Shown in pieces: positions 25,901 to 37,426 of a DNA stretch of 64,000 bases. The notes under the pieces are model-generated. The model worked only from the letters and a program-made list of their open reading frames with translations. It did not search any database and was not told the DNA's origin. The stretch is from NCBI GenBank assembly GCA_048013815.1, contig CM106586.1:6696001-6760000 (forward strand), in the 5' to 3' direction. Within the stretch, counting starts at the first letter, position 1. Each line of letters starts with the position of its first letter. The position numbers were made by a program, and so were the translations under genes. The stretch comes from Setoptus koraiensis (taxonomy: Eukaryota; Arthropoda).

Positions 25901-28900
25901 GGGGCGATTGTTGTCCGACCCGATCAGCATCAACAGCAGCAGCAACAGCAACAGCAGCACCATCAACAGCAGCAACAACAACAACAACAACAACAGCAAC
26001 AACAACAGCAGCAACAACAACAACAACAGCAACAACAACAATCAGCTGATCACCAATTCAACCGAGTGGACCAAATGGATTCGTCGGATCAGTCGGACCA
26101 ATCGTCGTCGACTGGCGGCCAAACCAACAAATACAACAATAATCACAATGATGTTGTGGTGAGCACAACAACGGGCTCGACATCGACCGTGCAAGCGACC
26201 TCTGGCGACTCTCTCGTTGGTGCCAGTTCCTCTTCTGTAGATACCAATCTCAATGCTGCCGGCAACCAGCAAAATGGTGAAACGCAAAACGGCGCCGCAA
26301 CGGCAACAGATGACGCAATAGAGGATAGACGCGATATTGTTCAGGCTAATTCAACGCAAATTCACAACAACGGTGCCAACAACTCACTAACTACCACTGA
26401 GGATCCCCTATTGGCCTCGCAGGAAACCTCAACTCAGTACACGCTGACGTTACCCACTAATCAACGTTTTCCATCGCTGGCCCTGGCCAACAATCACTCC
26501 ATGTCAACGGGCCCGTCGAGGCCCTCTAGTGGACATTTGGAGACAACCGTTATAACAAGCGAACAAGTGCAGCACAATCGCAACAGAATCAACAAGCCAA
26601 ACACGGGCCTGGCCACCAGTGGCATCACTCAAACGCCCAACAGTGTCACCAAACCGATGGGGGCCAGTTTCCGGCCCCAGACGCCTCTGAGGCCCACCAC
26701 GCCCGCCAGTGTGGCGGCGCACCACAACCACAACAATTACGACAGCCACAACAACAACAACAACAACAAGCAGCGACCCGGCAACAAGAACAAGCCGCAC
26801 AAACCGGCCCGACCCAGCAAACCGACGCGGATCAGGTTGCCGCCCGTAGAGCGGCCCGTATATTTGCCCGGCGAGCCTGCGGGACAAGGTGTGTCGACAC
26901 CAATTCACGACGACAGCCTGGTCAGCAGCCCCGGCTACGAACAGCTCGACAGCGACCAGTTTGACGGCGCCAATCACCCGAGCGGCCCGGTGACCGACTT
27001 CAGGCCGCCCGTGCCCGTCGCGCCGCAGCTGATCAGGCCGGCCCAAGTTGCGCAACAGCAGCCCGCCAAGCACAAGCCCGCCTTCATCATCCTGTCCACG
27101 GGGCCCACCGGCCATCATCATCATCACCACCATCACCCGCACCGGCCCCAGCAGCAGCACATCCTGTATCCGGTTCCGCCCAAGAAAGTGCTCGTGCATC
27201 ACACCTCCGTTACGTCGTCCAATCCCGTCAAGCACCGCCGGCCTTGGATACCCGTGCCGCCTGAGGCCATTGTGGCCACAGACGGCACCCATTATGAGAT
27301 ATTGGACTCGTCGCCCGTTGACATGTCGGCGGCCGCCGATAATCAGCTCAGACCGCACGCCCAGCCGAGCGCCGGTCACAACGCGGATCAATCAAGCGCG
27401 CACGATTTAGATACCTCGGACGTGCTAGAGCCCGTGTACCACGTGCATCACGCCAACACCAACAAATACCGGCCCGCCTATCATCAGCATGTGAGGCCCG
27501 TGACGCCGGCCACCGGCTACGGACCCCGTCGGCCCGTTATGCAGCAGCAACAGCAGCAGCAGGTGGCTATGGTGCCCATAATCCGGAAACGGCCCGCGCC
27601 GCCCGAGCACATCCGCATACAAGCGAGCGGCGGCAACGCCAACCAGGCCAACAACCTGCAGGAGGTGCCCAACGAGAATGCGGTCACGTCAAGCCACCAT
27701 GACAACAACAGCAACAACAACGGCCAAGACGACTACTCGAGCGAAAGTGATCAATCTCAGTCGGACGACGACAACCCGGCCGACTCCGGTCAGCCGCTAC
27801 CGGACGACGGCGCGGACGCGGACGACTCGGGCGCACTCGACGCCGGCCCGTCGTCGGATGGCGGCCCGTACCAGCCGACCACTCAGGTGAGCCAGGCGCA
27901 GCAATTTGTGCAATTCGCGCCCCAACGGAGGCGACCGGTGCCGTTCAGGATCAAACACATTGAGTCTAACATAAAGAAAAAGGACGAAAATGTGCGCACC
28001 AGGCCACTCATAATAGTCGACCCGTCGTCGGCGCTGCCCGGCGACCCGCCGCACCGCCAAGAGGACGTGCCCACTAACACGGACACAACAATATTGCACC
28101 AGAATATGGTTGTCACTTACAGGCCGGGCAGGCCGAAACCGCAACGGCGACCACCGCTCGTGCCCGCCGCCGCCTCCACAACCACGCCGGCCACTCCCAC
28201 CACCCAGTATCCCGTGTTTGATGTGTCGCCCAGTGTGACCCAGTTCAGGCCGCATCAGCAACAATCAAAGGTGCCCAATGTGACGTCATCGCACGACGAT
28301 TACAACGACAATGACCAGTATGACATACCCAATAACGGGAACACCAACGGCCGGCCCGCAAACAGCTCCACCGCGGCCACGGCCATATCTACGGCCACCG
28401 CAACGGCAACAACCACAACAACCACAACCGCGACCCTGTCGGCCGGCGACAACAACATTGTGTTCATTGTGCACGACAACACCAACAGAACCCATCACCA
28501 CGCCAACCAGACGCTGCCGGGCGCCGGTCTGCACCAGAATCACACCGGGCAAACGGTGCAACCGCCCAACATTAGCACCGCGGTCACATCGAGCGGCATC
28601 GGCGCCTCACTAGTGAGCATATCGTCGTCACTGTCCACCGGACAATCACTGTCGCTCCAGACCACCACTCCGTATCCGCCCGCGCCCTCGGTAGTTTATC
28701 CGCACATAATAATCCGGCCCGTGGTCGACATCGAGAATGTGTCGCCCGGCGGCTATCCGTCGTCATCGTCGTCGTCGTCGAGCGGCCCTCCCCGGGGCCA
28801 GCCCTCGCCCAGGCCCGCCTATTCGAACCCGTACGGGCAGCAGCAACAGCACACGACTAGCGCGCCGCCGCCCGCGCCACCCTCAAGCCACCTCGGTCAC

Positions 28901-29695
28901 CCTTACTACCCGCCAAATCGCACGCACCCGCACGGCGCCAACGCGGGCTCATCCTCGTTGAGTGCTTCGTTAATTGAGGCCGGCTCACTGTCTGTGGTGG
29001 CGCAAGCCTCGCACGGCAATCAATCCCAATACCAGAAGCCCTGGTACCCGACGGTACAGCCCAACGGGGCCGGTTCGTCTGCGTCTGGCGGCTCTTCCGG
29101 TTCGTCGGGCTCCATGGGCGGTGGATCGGGTGGCGGCAGCAGTGGCTCTAGCGGGCTGATGAGCTCAATTATAAAGCGCAACAATGGCACAAACAGTAGC
29201 GGTCACTCTAGTCACTCTCACGGCGGCCACCAGAGTTCGTCACTGTCATTGGGCTCTAGCGGGGGCGGCGGCGCTGGTGGTGGCGCTGGCGGTGCAACAA
29301 GCAGCACAACTAGCGGCAACAACAACAATGACAACAACAACGGCAACAACAACAACAACAACATCGGTATGCCCTATTACGGGCAGAGTTATCACCAAGC
29401 GAGGCCCACAAAAAAGTCTAGATGGCGCTTGAGGAGACCGTTTTCCGGGCACCACAACGGAACGCACACGGATCACATGTCCACATCGTCGTCAAACAAT
29501 TATCCCACCAGCTTGGGGGCGCCCAGGCCCCCGCCGGCCTCAATTGGGGCCATGTTCTCGTACAACTCACTGATGGCCTTATACGACAATATAGCCATCT
29601 TTTTCGCCAGATTGCGCACCTTTTTCATATCGCTGATGGTGATGTTCTTGCCGCCGTTGGCGCTGGCGGCCTCAATAGTGAACGCCATGTCCTGA
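15245..29695 (+). CDS. Giant low-complexity, mucin-like protein; single uninterrupted 4,816-codon ORF
   Basis: The frame is open from ATG 15245 (context CAACAATGG, A at -3 and G at +4) to TGA at 29693. Two parts differ. Residues 1-1017 are Cys/Tyr/His/Gln-rich, include translated TTA-type repeats near residues 215-250, and have no recognisable domain. From a second Met at 18296 (residue 1018) a basic stretch leads to a hydrophobic segment (about residues 1066-1084, LLLFCAWQLICIIVA) suited to be a signal peptide or anchor. Next comes a very long disordered region with Thr/Pro mucin-like tracts, a long Asn run (22911-22983), a Gln run (25927-26043), a His run (27111-27140), many N-x-S/T sites and Asp/Ser blocks. 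The last 35 residues are hydrophobic (FFISLMVMFLPPLALAA), compatible with a tail or GPI-type anchor. The likely role is an extracellular or cell-surface matrix component. The start, internal introns and family are unresolved; internal CAGGTG/CAGGTA sites could be used as donors. Confidence 0.7.
18296..18496 (+). other. Alternative start (Met1018) followed by a signal/anchor segment
   Basis: An in-frame ATG at 18296 precedes about 45 mostly polar, Arg/Ala/Lys-rich residues and a 19-residue hydrophobic stretch at 18440-18496. If translation began here, or if the upstream part were untranslated, the product would be about 3,799 residues with an N-terminal targeting segment. If it began at 15245, the same segment would be an internal membrane span. 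The sequence alone does not decide between them. Confidence 0.4.
22911..22983 (+). repeat. AAC trinucleotide run coding for poly-Asn
   Basis: About 20 consecutive AAC codons (preceded by AGC) sit inside the giant ORF. They are nearly pure at nucleotide level and therefore length-variable by slippage. Confidence 0.9.
25927..26043 (+). repeat. CAA/CAG run coding for poly-Gln
   Basis: About 37 Gln codons, with two His interruptions, mix CAA and CAG inside the giant ORF. Codon mixing suggests an old tract that is maintained at protein level rather than a fresh expansion. Confidence 0.9.
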
Positions 29696-31012
29696 TCATT
29701 CACTTCATTTAATTTATTAGGCAAATTATCAATTAATTAATCACTGACTCACCAAATGTGTCAGTTCGATCGCCGTCCGGCCTGTGCCGCGCAAACCGGA
29801 TGTGGCGCACAAACCGAATGTGCCTCGCAAACCGGATGTGGCGCGCAAACCGGATGTGGCGACTGTTTCGTGTACATAGCAGCAACATGTCGGCTAGGCA
29901 TAGCGAACGACGGAAGCACTCACTTCGCGACACCCTGTACAATTCACGCACCTGTATCTATACAAATATTTAATATTACATGTTTCATATTACATTCGGG
30001 CGCAGATTTGTGTCGCGCGCACTAATTAACAGCTCATTATGATTATTATTTATTTGCAACAGCAAGCGAAAATTATTCACGTATTTGTATCACTCTAATC
30101 TGTAATTTGTAACTCTAATCAGCTCTAATCAAAATTGTAACTGCCCTCGCGACACGCAGCCAGCTCACGTCTGTCGTGACTCGCGCTCTCGGCGCTCGGC
30201 CCTCGAGACCGACAAGTGTACCTATTATTATAATTATAATTATTATTTATTTATTTATTTATTTAAATTTCAAACAGTTTTACAAGTTACGCAGCATCTT
30301 ATTTATTCCGTCGCTGGCCAGTTACGTAACTGTATGACAGATTGCAGTTATGAGCGCGTTGTAAGCGCAACAAACAATTCTTTCCAGTGTGTAAACAGTG
30401 TATGATCAAATAAACAAACCCTGTCTACTTGCCAGTCAAAAAAATTAATTAATTGCAGTTGATTGCCGTTGGCTCACTGCTGATCGGCGCGTGGGCGTCC
30501 ACTGGCATGTTGCCAGTGGAAACGAGCGAGCTAATCGGCAATAGCTACTCGACGACATCTCGACGACAGCTACTCGGCGTAGCGCGCGACGCGAGTTGTC
30601 CGACAGACGAAATTCACTGCATTCGGTGTCGTTTGATTGGGCAGGTTACTTGTTGAAGCGGACATCACTCTCGACTCGATGCTTGAGACTCTCAAGTTGA
30701 GAGTCTCGAGGGCGCGAGCTGATTTCCGGCTGAACGAACGTGAACTTGAAAATTCAAAATTAAATTCAAAAATAAAACGCTCAAACGAGCCGAGAGAGGC
30801 CCGCGGTGATGCAACCAGCCCAATGATGGGCCTCCCGACGAGCTCCCGTTGACATGAAAATCAATCTCTAGCCAATGACATGTCGGCGACACACATTGCG
30901 CGCAACGCACTGTCAGCGCACAACATTGTGATTGCGTAACAATGTCGTCGCGTAACATTGTGATTGCATAACGGGATTGATTGATTAAATTAACGTATTA
31001 ATTAATTGGGGA
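29696..31012. other. Intergenic: 3' region of the giant gene and intron side of the PDZ gene
   Basis: No gene is seen. It contains four 18-nt tandem units (29783-29854), an AATAAA at 30409-30414 that could end the giant transcript about 0.7 kb after its stop, AT-rich TTATTT runs near 30240, a TTACGTAA palindrome at 30322, and a dyad near 30689-30711 (GAGACTCTCAA, G, TTGAGAGTCTC). Confidence 0.5.
29783..29854. repeat. Four 18-nt tandem copies (TGTGGCGCGCAAACCGGA)
   Basis: Four 18-nt units differ from one another at up to four positions, then a truncated copy follows. The array begins 88 nt after the giant ORF's stop codon. Confidence 0.85.
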
Positions 31013-31019
31013 CACTCAC

Positions 31020-32103
31020 CTTCGTCGTCGCAGTAGCAGTCGCAACATTTTGCGTACTGGTTCAGCGCCGCCTGGTAGTGGGCGCTGGCCGCGTTTTGAA
31101 AGTGGCTCGTGGAGCGTTGATTGGTGTTGGCTTGATGCGGCTGCTGCTGGCCCAAATGGGGCCCGTCGGCACACAAGCGCCTCACGGTGAGCAGAAGCTG
31201 ATTGTTTATGGATGAATGCTGTATTAATTGGTAGGCAAAATCGAGCTTGCTGAGCTCCTCTTTGAACTTGTCAGTTTGTTGTTGTTGCTGCTGTTGCATG
31301 TCGTTGTTGCTGAGGAACACCTCGTTGTTGTCGGCGTTGTTGTTGCACTGGCTGTTGATCGTTTGCTGCTTCGTTTGCTGGTTGTTGGCGAGCCCGTTGC
31401 CGACGCTGTTGATGTTGCCGAGGCTGCTGATGTTGCCGGCCAGCGGGCCGGTCGGCGGCGTGTTGAGGTCGAGCGGCGAGTTGGGCTGCGAGCACTGGCT
31501 GTTGGACTGGTTAGACGGGTCCGCGGGCGCGCCGGTGGCCGCCGCGCTGTCCGGCAATTTGTTGGCGTGTCGCTTGCTGGCGGCGCCCGGCCCGGCGCAA
31601 ACACTGGCCGACAGCAACAGCGAGCGCGGGTGATTGTCCAAATGAACGTTGTTCACGGCCACCAGTTCGTCGTTCACTTGCAGGCCGCTCTTTTCCGCGG
31701 GCCCCTTGCATATTTTGCTCACAATCACCTGCGCCTCCACTTGCCTGATGCGAAAGCCCCATTTTGGGCCGCCCAGCAGCACCAAATCAATCAACTGGAA
31801 TGGCTTGTCTGGCTGCTGCTTGCAATTAATTAGGCCGCTCGCGCTGTTACTGTTGCCGTTACTGTTGCTGTTGCTGTTGTGATTATTATGATTATTGTGA
31901 AAATAATGATTATTATGCAAATCACTCGATTGGTCGCACAGGTCGCCGAAGAACACGTTGTGGCCGGCGGCTTGCTGCTGCTGCTGCTGATGAGGCGTGT
32001 TGCTGCTGGTCAATGAGCCGGCAGCGACCGCGCCAACGGTCCGCATGTTGGCCGGCTGAAATGCGAGCTCGGCTTGCTGCTGCTGCTCGACGCTAATTAG
32101 CAT
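31020..32103 (-). CDS. First coding exon of a PDZ-domain protein (partial; insertion-split PDZ)
   Basis: The frame starts at ATG 32103 and reaches a strong splice donor (GAAG/GTGAGT, exon end 31020, phase 1), so the protein continues into exons that I cannot place. After a Gln/Asn/His-rich leader (residues 1-100), residues 102-156 form the first half of a PDZ domain: a carboxylate-binding loop GGPKWGF and a core with VIVSKI, AEKSGL and NDELVAVN. A low-complexity insertion of about 120 residues (roughly 157-277, Asn/Gln/Ser/Pro-rich) follows. The domain then resumes with a helix (KEELSKLDFAYQLIQ) and final strand (LLLTVRRL) to residue 310. The WGF loop is typical of Shroom, synaptopodin-2 and PDLIM/ZASP PDZ domains, which are cytoskeletal scaffolds. 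Orthology cannot be fixed from one exon. A Cys-rich CCDCYCDDEG ends the exon. Confidence 0.72.
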
Positions 32104-33278
32104 GTTCGCTCACCGCGCCTCACCGGGCCCCACTGCGGCTCGCTGCGGCCCACTCGGCCCAATCGGCTCACTGCGGCTCGCTCGGCCCAATTGGCGGCCC
32201 AATCGGCGGCTCGCTCGGCCCAATCGGCGGCCCGGTCACTGAAACGGCCGGCTCAGGTGCGCACAGCTGACTGTCGGGGGTGCTCAATTAGCGTGGGCGG
32301 CTGGACAGCGCGCGTCGACATGCTAGCGGCTAGCGCCGTTCGGCTGGCTACCTGCCTGCACAATCTTGCGGTGGCTGGCGCTGAGATTCGCTGGGCAGCA
32401 ATTTATCGTGGGGCCGCTTATCGGGGGCCCTTTATTTGGGGGCCCTTTACCGTTTATCGCCTGTTTATCGGGCGCCGCTGGCCTGGGCAAATTTCGGCGT
32501 TCGTGTTGGCGTTCGTGTTGGCGTTCGTGTTGGCCTGTCTGTTTGCGTTCGTGTTCGTGTTGCAACGCCAATCGCGGCTATTTGACTCGACGGGTTTGAC
32601 GGCACATTTGACAAATTTGACACTGCACATTGGGGGCACACACTGGGCACAGGTGACACTGGTAACGCTGGTTCGCTGGCTCGTTGGCTCGCTGGTCGCA
32701 AGCCAGATTCTTGTCGCGGGCTGGCTGTTGAGGACGCTGACGACGATTGTTGCGACGGTCTGACTAAACGATCTTGCAAAAGCTTCTCGGGGCCCCACTT
32801 TTCGCAATCTCGGCCCTGTGCTATATATTACAAACACAAAAATATATTGGCTCACGCCATTGATCAAAACGATCGCTTGTTTGGTTGGTGGAGATTTTTG
32901 TCGCCAGCCTGGCAGCCGCTGAATTGCCGATGCAAAGCGACTTTTATTTCATCGACACGCACAACGCGCACCCCAAACTGGCGCACACTTCACATATGCG
33001 CCATTCTATTCCTATTATGCTGCTGTTCCTATTATTACTGCTGTTTATACTGTGCTGCTGCCGCCGCCGCTTGCACCGCTGCGCCACAGCCAGCCAGCCA
33101 TTCCCTGGCAAGCTTGCCCCCATGCCTGCCCAACGCAACCCGTGAGGCTGGCCCTGGCGAGCTGGCCGCGGCGAGCTTGCCAGCAGCTGCGCGTTCACAC
33201 GTATCTCGCAGCAGCAGCAGCGCCAATGCCAATTATGTGGCCATAGAGCACGCACTGCTCGAGAGCGCCGTTATTGCA

Positions 33279-33280
33279 CA

Positions 33281-33312
<32 letters not shown>

Positions 33313-33400
33313 AACAACAGCAACAACAACAACAACAGCAGCAGCAGCGACAACAACAACAACAACAACGGCAACAACAACGACAGCAACGACAACAGCG
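33279..33400. repeat. CAG/CAA trinucleotide run
   Basis: About 40 CAG/CAA triplets with a few CGA/CGG interruptions lie in DNA that I do not call as coding. On the plus strand the run would encode poly-Gln, on the minus strand poly-Leu. Confidence 0.85.
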
Positions 33401-35103
33401 ACGCTGTGTAAGCAAAGCCCCCCTCAGTGGGGCCCCACTGGCCCTGTGCCGCCGCCGCCACTCGATGTGTCAGCCCGTGCGTGTGCGCCTGTGCGCCCCT
33501 GTCCCGCTCTCGATGCCTCGATCAAATTGGCCATTGTCTGTGTCCAACTGCGTGCTGCCGGGCCCCACCGCGGCTGCCTTCGTGGGGCCCAGCGCCGAGA
33601 CTGCACGCACTTGCTTCTTGCGTGCCGCTCGCACACACGCACAGACAGTTTAACAACAAATGTCGACACTAACGGTAACGAGTGCGCGTGTCTCGGCCAG
33701 CCAGCGTCTTGCCAAACGGATCGCTGCCGCTGGCGACTGTGCCTCTGTGTCACAGAGTCTGTGACGCACATTCTGTGCTGTGTCGCTGGCACAGTCGCCC
33801 GAGTGTGTGCAAGCCGTCGGGGCCAGTTGTGCATTTTTCGCGGGGCCCCACAATTACTGCCCAACACAATATCGTGTGCAATATCGCAATGTGCCGTGTT
33901 GTTCATGGTTGTGCGAGCGCAATGGTGGCGCTCGCATACAACTTTTGGCAAATTCATCATTTGCGCGAATGTGCGCCCAAGAAAAAGGTTGCGCAACATC
34001 CGAGCTGAAACGTTTACGCTGGGCCGCTGCCGTTGTTGTTGCTGTTGCTGTTGTTTCTGTTGTTTCTGTTGTTGCTGCCGTTGTTGCTGCCGTTGTTGTT
34101 GCTGTTGTAGCGGACACGCTCAGCTTATCGGTTTATCGGTCCATCGGTTCGTGGGCCCGGCGCGGCCGACGTGATTGTGCCCGCGCCGGCCGCTTGCCGC
34201 ATAGTTGCGCTAGCAGCGAGCCCGCTCCGGTCAGCCAAGCAGCGCGAATAATAACTGGCCCGGTCAACGCGACAAGACAATGCCAATCTCGCGTGCTGGC
34301 CCCATTCGGCTATCTCATCACGCTGGCCGATGTGTCGCTGGGCCCGATCGCAATCAGTTTGTATTTATTTGGGGCTGGCAGTCGCGCTGGCAGGCGGGAT
34401 TAACATTGACTCCGGTCGCCGGGGCCCGGCGTGACCACCGAGAAAGCCAGCCCACAATTCGCAAGCCCACAGGCCCGCAAACTCGCAGGCTCGCTGGCCG
34501 GCGAGCAATCAATGGGCGCAAGATTTGAGATTAGCGCCAACAACAATGAGCGCCCCGTCACAACCGACGGGCCGCCATCGAGCTGCCGCCGCCGTCGCCG
34601 AGCACAAGTGGCACAACTGACTGGCGGCTCTTGTTTGGCCAGGCCCGGCCAGTGCCGAGCCACACAAATGCTGCAGCGACTCTGACAGGTAAAAGTCACT
34701 CGCACGAGCCCGTGCAAGTGACAGGTGTGTTGCCGCAAAATAAATGCTGAATAGATGCAGCGGCACGCGGCATCGGCCGGCCATTATTTGCTGATCGTTG
34801 CTTGTTGGCCGCGTCCAATGTGCGCGCCCGATCCGCATTTGTCCCATTGTCGCCCGACGGCGGCCAACTGGGGCGCGGGTGGCCACGCACGATGCTACTC
34901 AGTCAATTTTTGTCAACCATTTTATACTCTTGTGGCTGGCGAGCGCAAGACAGCGCTTGACAGCGCCCACCGAAGCGGGCCCGCCAACCGCCGACCGCCA
35001 AACAGGCCGAACAGGTGATATAGGCACACACTGACCATCATCTATCATGCATTTGGCGCCGCTAATGATGCCCCTCTTAGCGCCCGCTCCGACGCTCTCC
35101 GTT

Positions 35104-35220
35104 TATCCAGCTATCCGGCTATCCGGCCATCGAGCTACCCGACTATCCGGCTATCCGACTATTCGACTATTCGACTATCCGACTGTCCGACTGTCCGACT
35201 GTCCGACCGTCCGACTGTCC
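35104..35220. repeat. Degenerate 9-nt tandem array (CTATCCGGA / CTGTCCGAC)
   Basis: About a dozen 9-nt units drift from CTATCCGG through CTATTCGA to CTGTCCGA along the array. This gradient is typical of local slippage. Confidence 0.75.
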
Positions 35221-37096
35221 GCAAGTGGCTAGCGAGCGCAGCGCCACTGATGCCTACATTGCCCGCATTGTGGACAGCTAAACAGAAATTGTATGTAATC
35301 GAGATATTGTGCGCCCACTGTGACAGCGAGCCAGCCGACTTGAGACTCAACTTGAGACGCCGCTGTCCGGGCCTCATGTCAGCGCTGCCAGCAACGTTAC
35401 AGTAACATGACCGTTGCACTGTTCGGCCTATGTTGTGCAATGTTGTGTCACAGCCACCACCACTGACAGATGACAGGTGATTGGGAGCGCAATACCAACA
35501 CAAACACGGCTCACATACCCAATGAGACAGGCAAATGTATCATGTGACACACAATGATTACAGTAAATGGTGCCCGATCGGTTTGATTTTTGTGTCTGGC
35601 GAACTATAACACTGGTCTCTGGCAGTTTTCTAAACAGCGTCTTGTTTCTCGTATAATTTCCATCTCGATGCGCCTTGCAAAGTCCGAAGAGGCCAAAAGT
35701 GTTAATGTTGCTGTTGTCTCTAGTTTTGGTCAGCAATCTAACAAATGTATGCGCCAGTCAAAATGACAAGAACACTCGAGATCCTATTTCACTTGGCTCG
35801 TCACTTCACTTTAACCCAGCCACTGACCTTGCCTCTGACCAACGACCAGCCTCAATTCCGCACCAATCGGGCCACTCTGCAAAAGCTAACCGTTGTTGCA
35901 AAACAGCAATTGCAAGTAGTAAGCAATCTTCAGAGTTGCCCGACTTCGGATTGTTTATAGATGGCCCCAATTCACTTCTTCATTGCACCTTGCTCACTGG
36001 CTACCCAGCTGGCTTACTGCTGGCTTGATTAAATGGCTTTAAAGTCTGCCCGTCTGTCTGTTTGTAAGCTCTTTGCGACACAATGAGACACACAAGTTCC
36101 ACTCTAGCTTAGTTTCGTTATATAGCTTGACAAATGACATTTGTCCCCCCCCCCACTCGCCCGTTTTACGACCCTCGCCATCTTGCCGTTTCCTTCCTGA
36201 TGTAAACAAGAATGAGATTCGCCTAATTCAATGTCGCCGGCCCACTAATACATACCAATGATTCTCTGTGTGTGTGTTCATTATTAAATAGCTTATTGCT
36301 ACAGCCGCCCGACGAAACTGTACCCTGTATCCATTGCCGAGCCATGATACTCGGAATCTTCTCAATATCATTAAATTTAATCGCGTACTCTCCAGGGACA
36401 CAGACCCCTCTGAAGATTCGCCCAGTACTCCGTAATTTATTGCATTATCTTGCTCTCATCTCCATCTCTTCTGGCAATGTACTATTATCATCAAGCTAGA
36501 ATAATAAGAACCACTTGGCTGTGTCTATCTATTTGCGAAGCTGCTTATCAACGCAAAAAGACCAGCCTTCACCAACAAACTATTTGCTAGACTTCAAGTA
36601 GAAAGATAGGTTTGCTGTTAGCCTTTTTATTTTCACGGCCAGATTCAAAACGATCTTACTAGAAGCTTGATGATGTTCAGTCACAACAACTGATCGATGG
36701 CCGGCCACTTTTCGCATTATCATCATGAATATTATCAATGCAAGAAGCCACCTACACTTATGTCATAAGGACAAGCATTAATGGCACAGTTCGTAACAAT
36801 TCTCCGAAGATACCCCTAATCTTCTCGACCCGTACGATACTTTGAGAGTTTCTATTGTTTTTTATTTTTGTTTCATTACCACTATGACAATGGATTGAAA
36901 CAACCAGGTCCACGTCATTGTATACGTTGAGCTATAAATTGGGAATGTCAACATTAGTATCAAACTATCTCGCTCGCCATGCTCAGATTACCAACAATCA
37001 GAAGATTGTAGATGCACCAGCTTGTGGTTGAGTCTCGTCAGACAGAATCATAGAAGAAAAAGAAAAATAGCAGATATATTCTAAAGCTTAGACAGG

Positions 37097-37348
37097 ATGC
37101 CACGATTTTGTAGCGCCATCTCGAATGATGATGATCTTCGGTTATCATCACGTGAGTACGATATGTAGTAATTAAACTAATGGCGATATTTTAGAAAAGT
37201 GCCCACAAGACATTGACGAACAAGATAAGATAAGTAGACAAGTCTTGGTAGTCGAGTCATTAAGTTAATTTTATTTACAGCGAAGCAGCTTCAGACCTCG
37301 TATGTTGAGAACTTCATCATTTGCATTGAGCAGCTAAAGTTCCCATAA
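37097..37348 (+). CDS. Tentative 53-residue protein in three short exons
   Basis: Three phase-compatible exons can be read: 37097-37151, 37195-37233 and 37281-37348. The first intron (43 bp) is GTGAGT to TATTTTAG. The second (47 bp) runs from GTAGAC to TTTATTTACAG. The joined frame starts at ATG 37097, ends at TAA 37346-37348, and gives a Ser/Asp-rich N-terminus (MPRFCSAISNDDD) and an amphipathic C-terminus (YVENFIICIEQLKFP). Both acceptors are good and the phases fit without forcing. The product matches no family that I recognise, and the intron sizes are at the short end. It would be convergent with the RhoGAP gene, its stop lying 78 nt from that gene's stop. A real small gene or a chance chain of sites are both possible. 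Confidence 0.3.
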
Positions 37349-37426
37349 TATTGCAAGTTGATGATAGAGACTCGAGTATCCATAGTTCCTGATCGAGAAT
37401 CACGAACACTGGTGTTATCGATTACA

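Larger units (their letters stand above)
32104..37096. other. Non-coding stretch spanning the block A/B compositional boundary
   Basis: No gene is supported. It holds a degenerate GGCCCAATCGGC array (about 32140-32235), three 12-nt GCGTTCGTGTTG copies (32497-32532), a long CAG/CAA run (33279-33400), GTT runs (34033-34110), and a 9-nt array (35104-35220). The 268-codon frame over the CAG run starts at TTG and has no ATG ahead of the Gln tract, so I do not call it. The CpG-rich, CAGGTG-rich texture stops near 35.5-35.7 kb. Downstream is AT-rich and unremarkable, with a C10 homopolymer at 36145-36154. Confidence 0.45.

Noticed and set aside
26504..27391. 295-codon minus-strand ORF inside the giant gene
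   Set aside because: It is the antisense shadow of Pro/His-rich coding sequence on the plus strand, whose frame is far longer and has normal protein composition.
32847..33653. 268-codon ORF with a long Gln tract
   Set aside because: It opens with TTG, has no ATG ahead of the Gln run, and its length comes from the CAG/CAA repeat.
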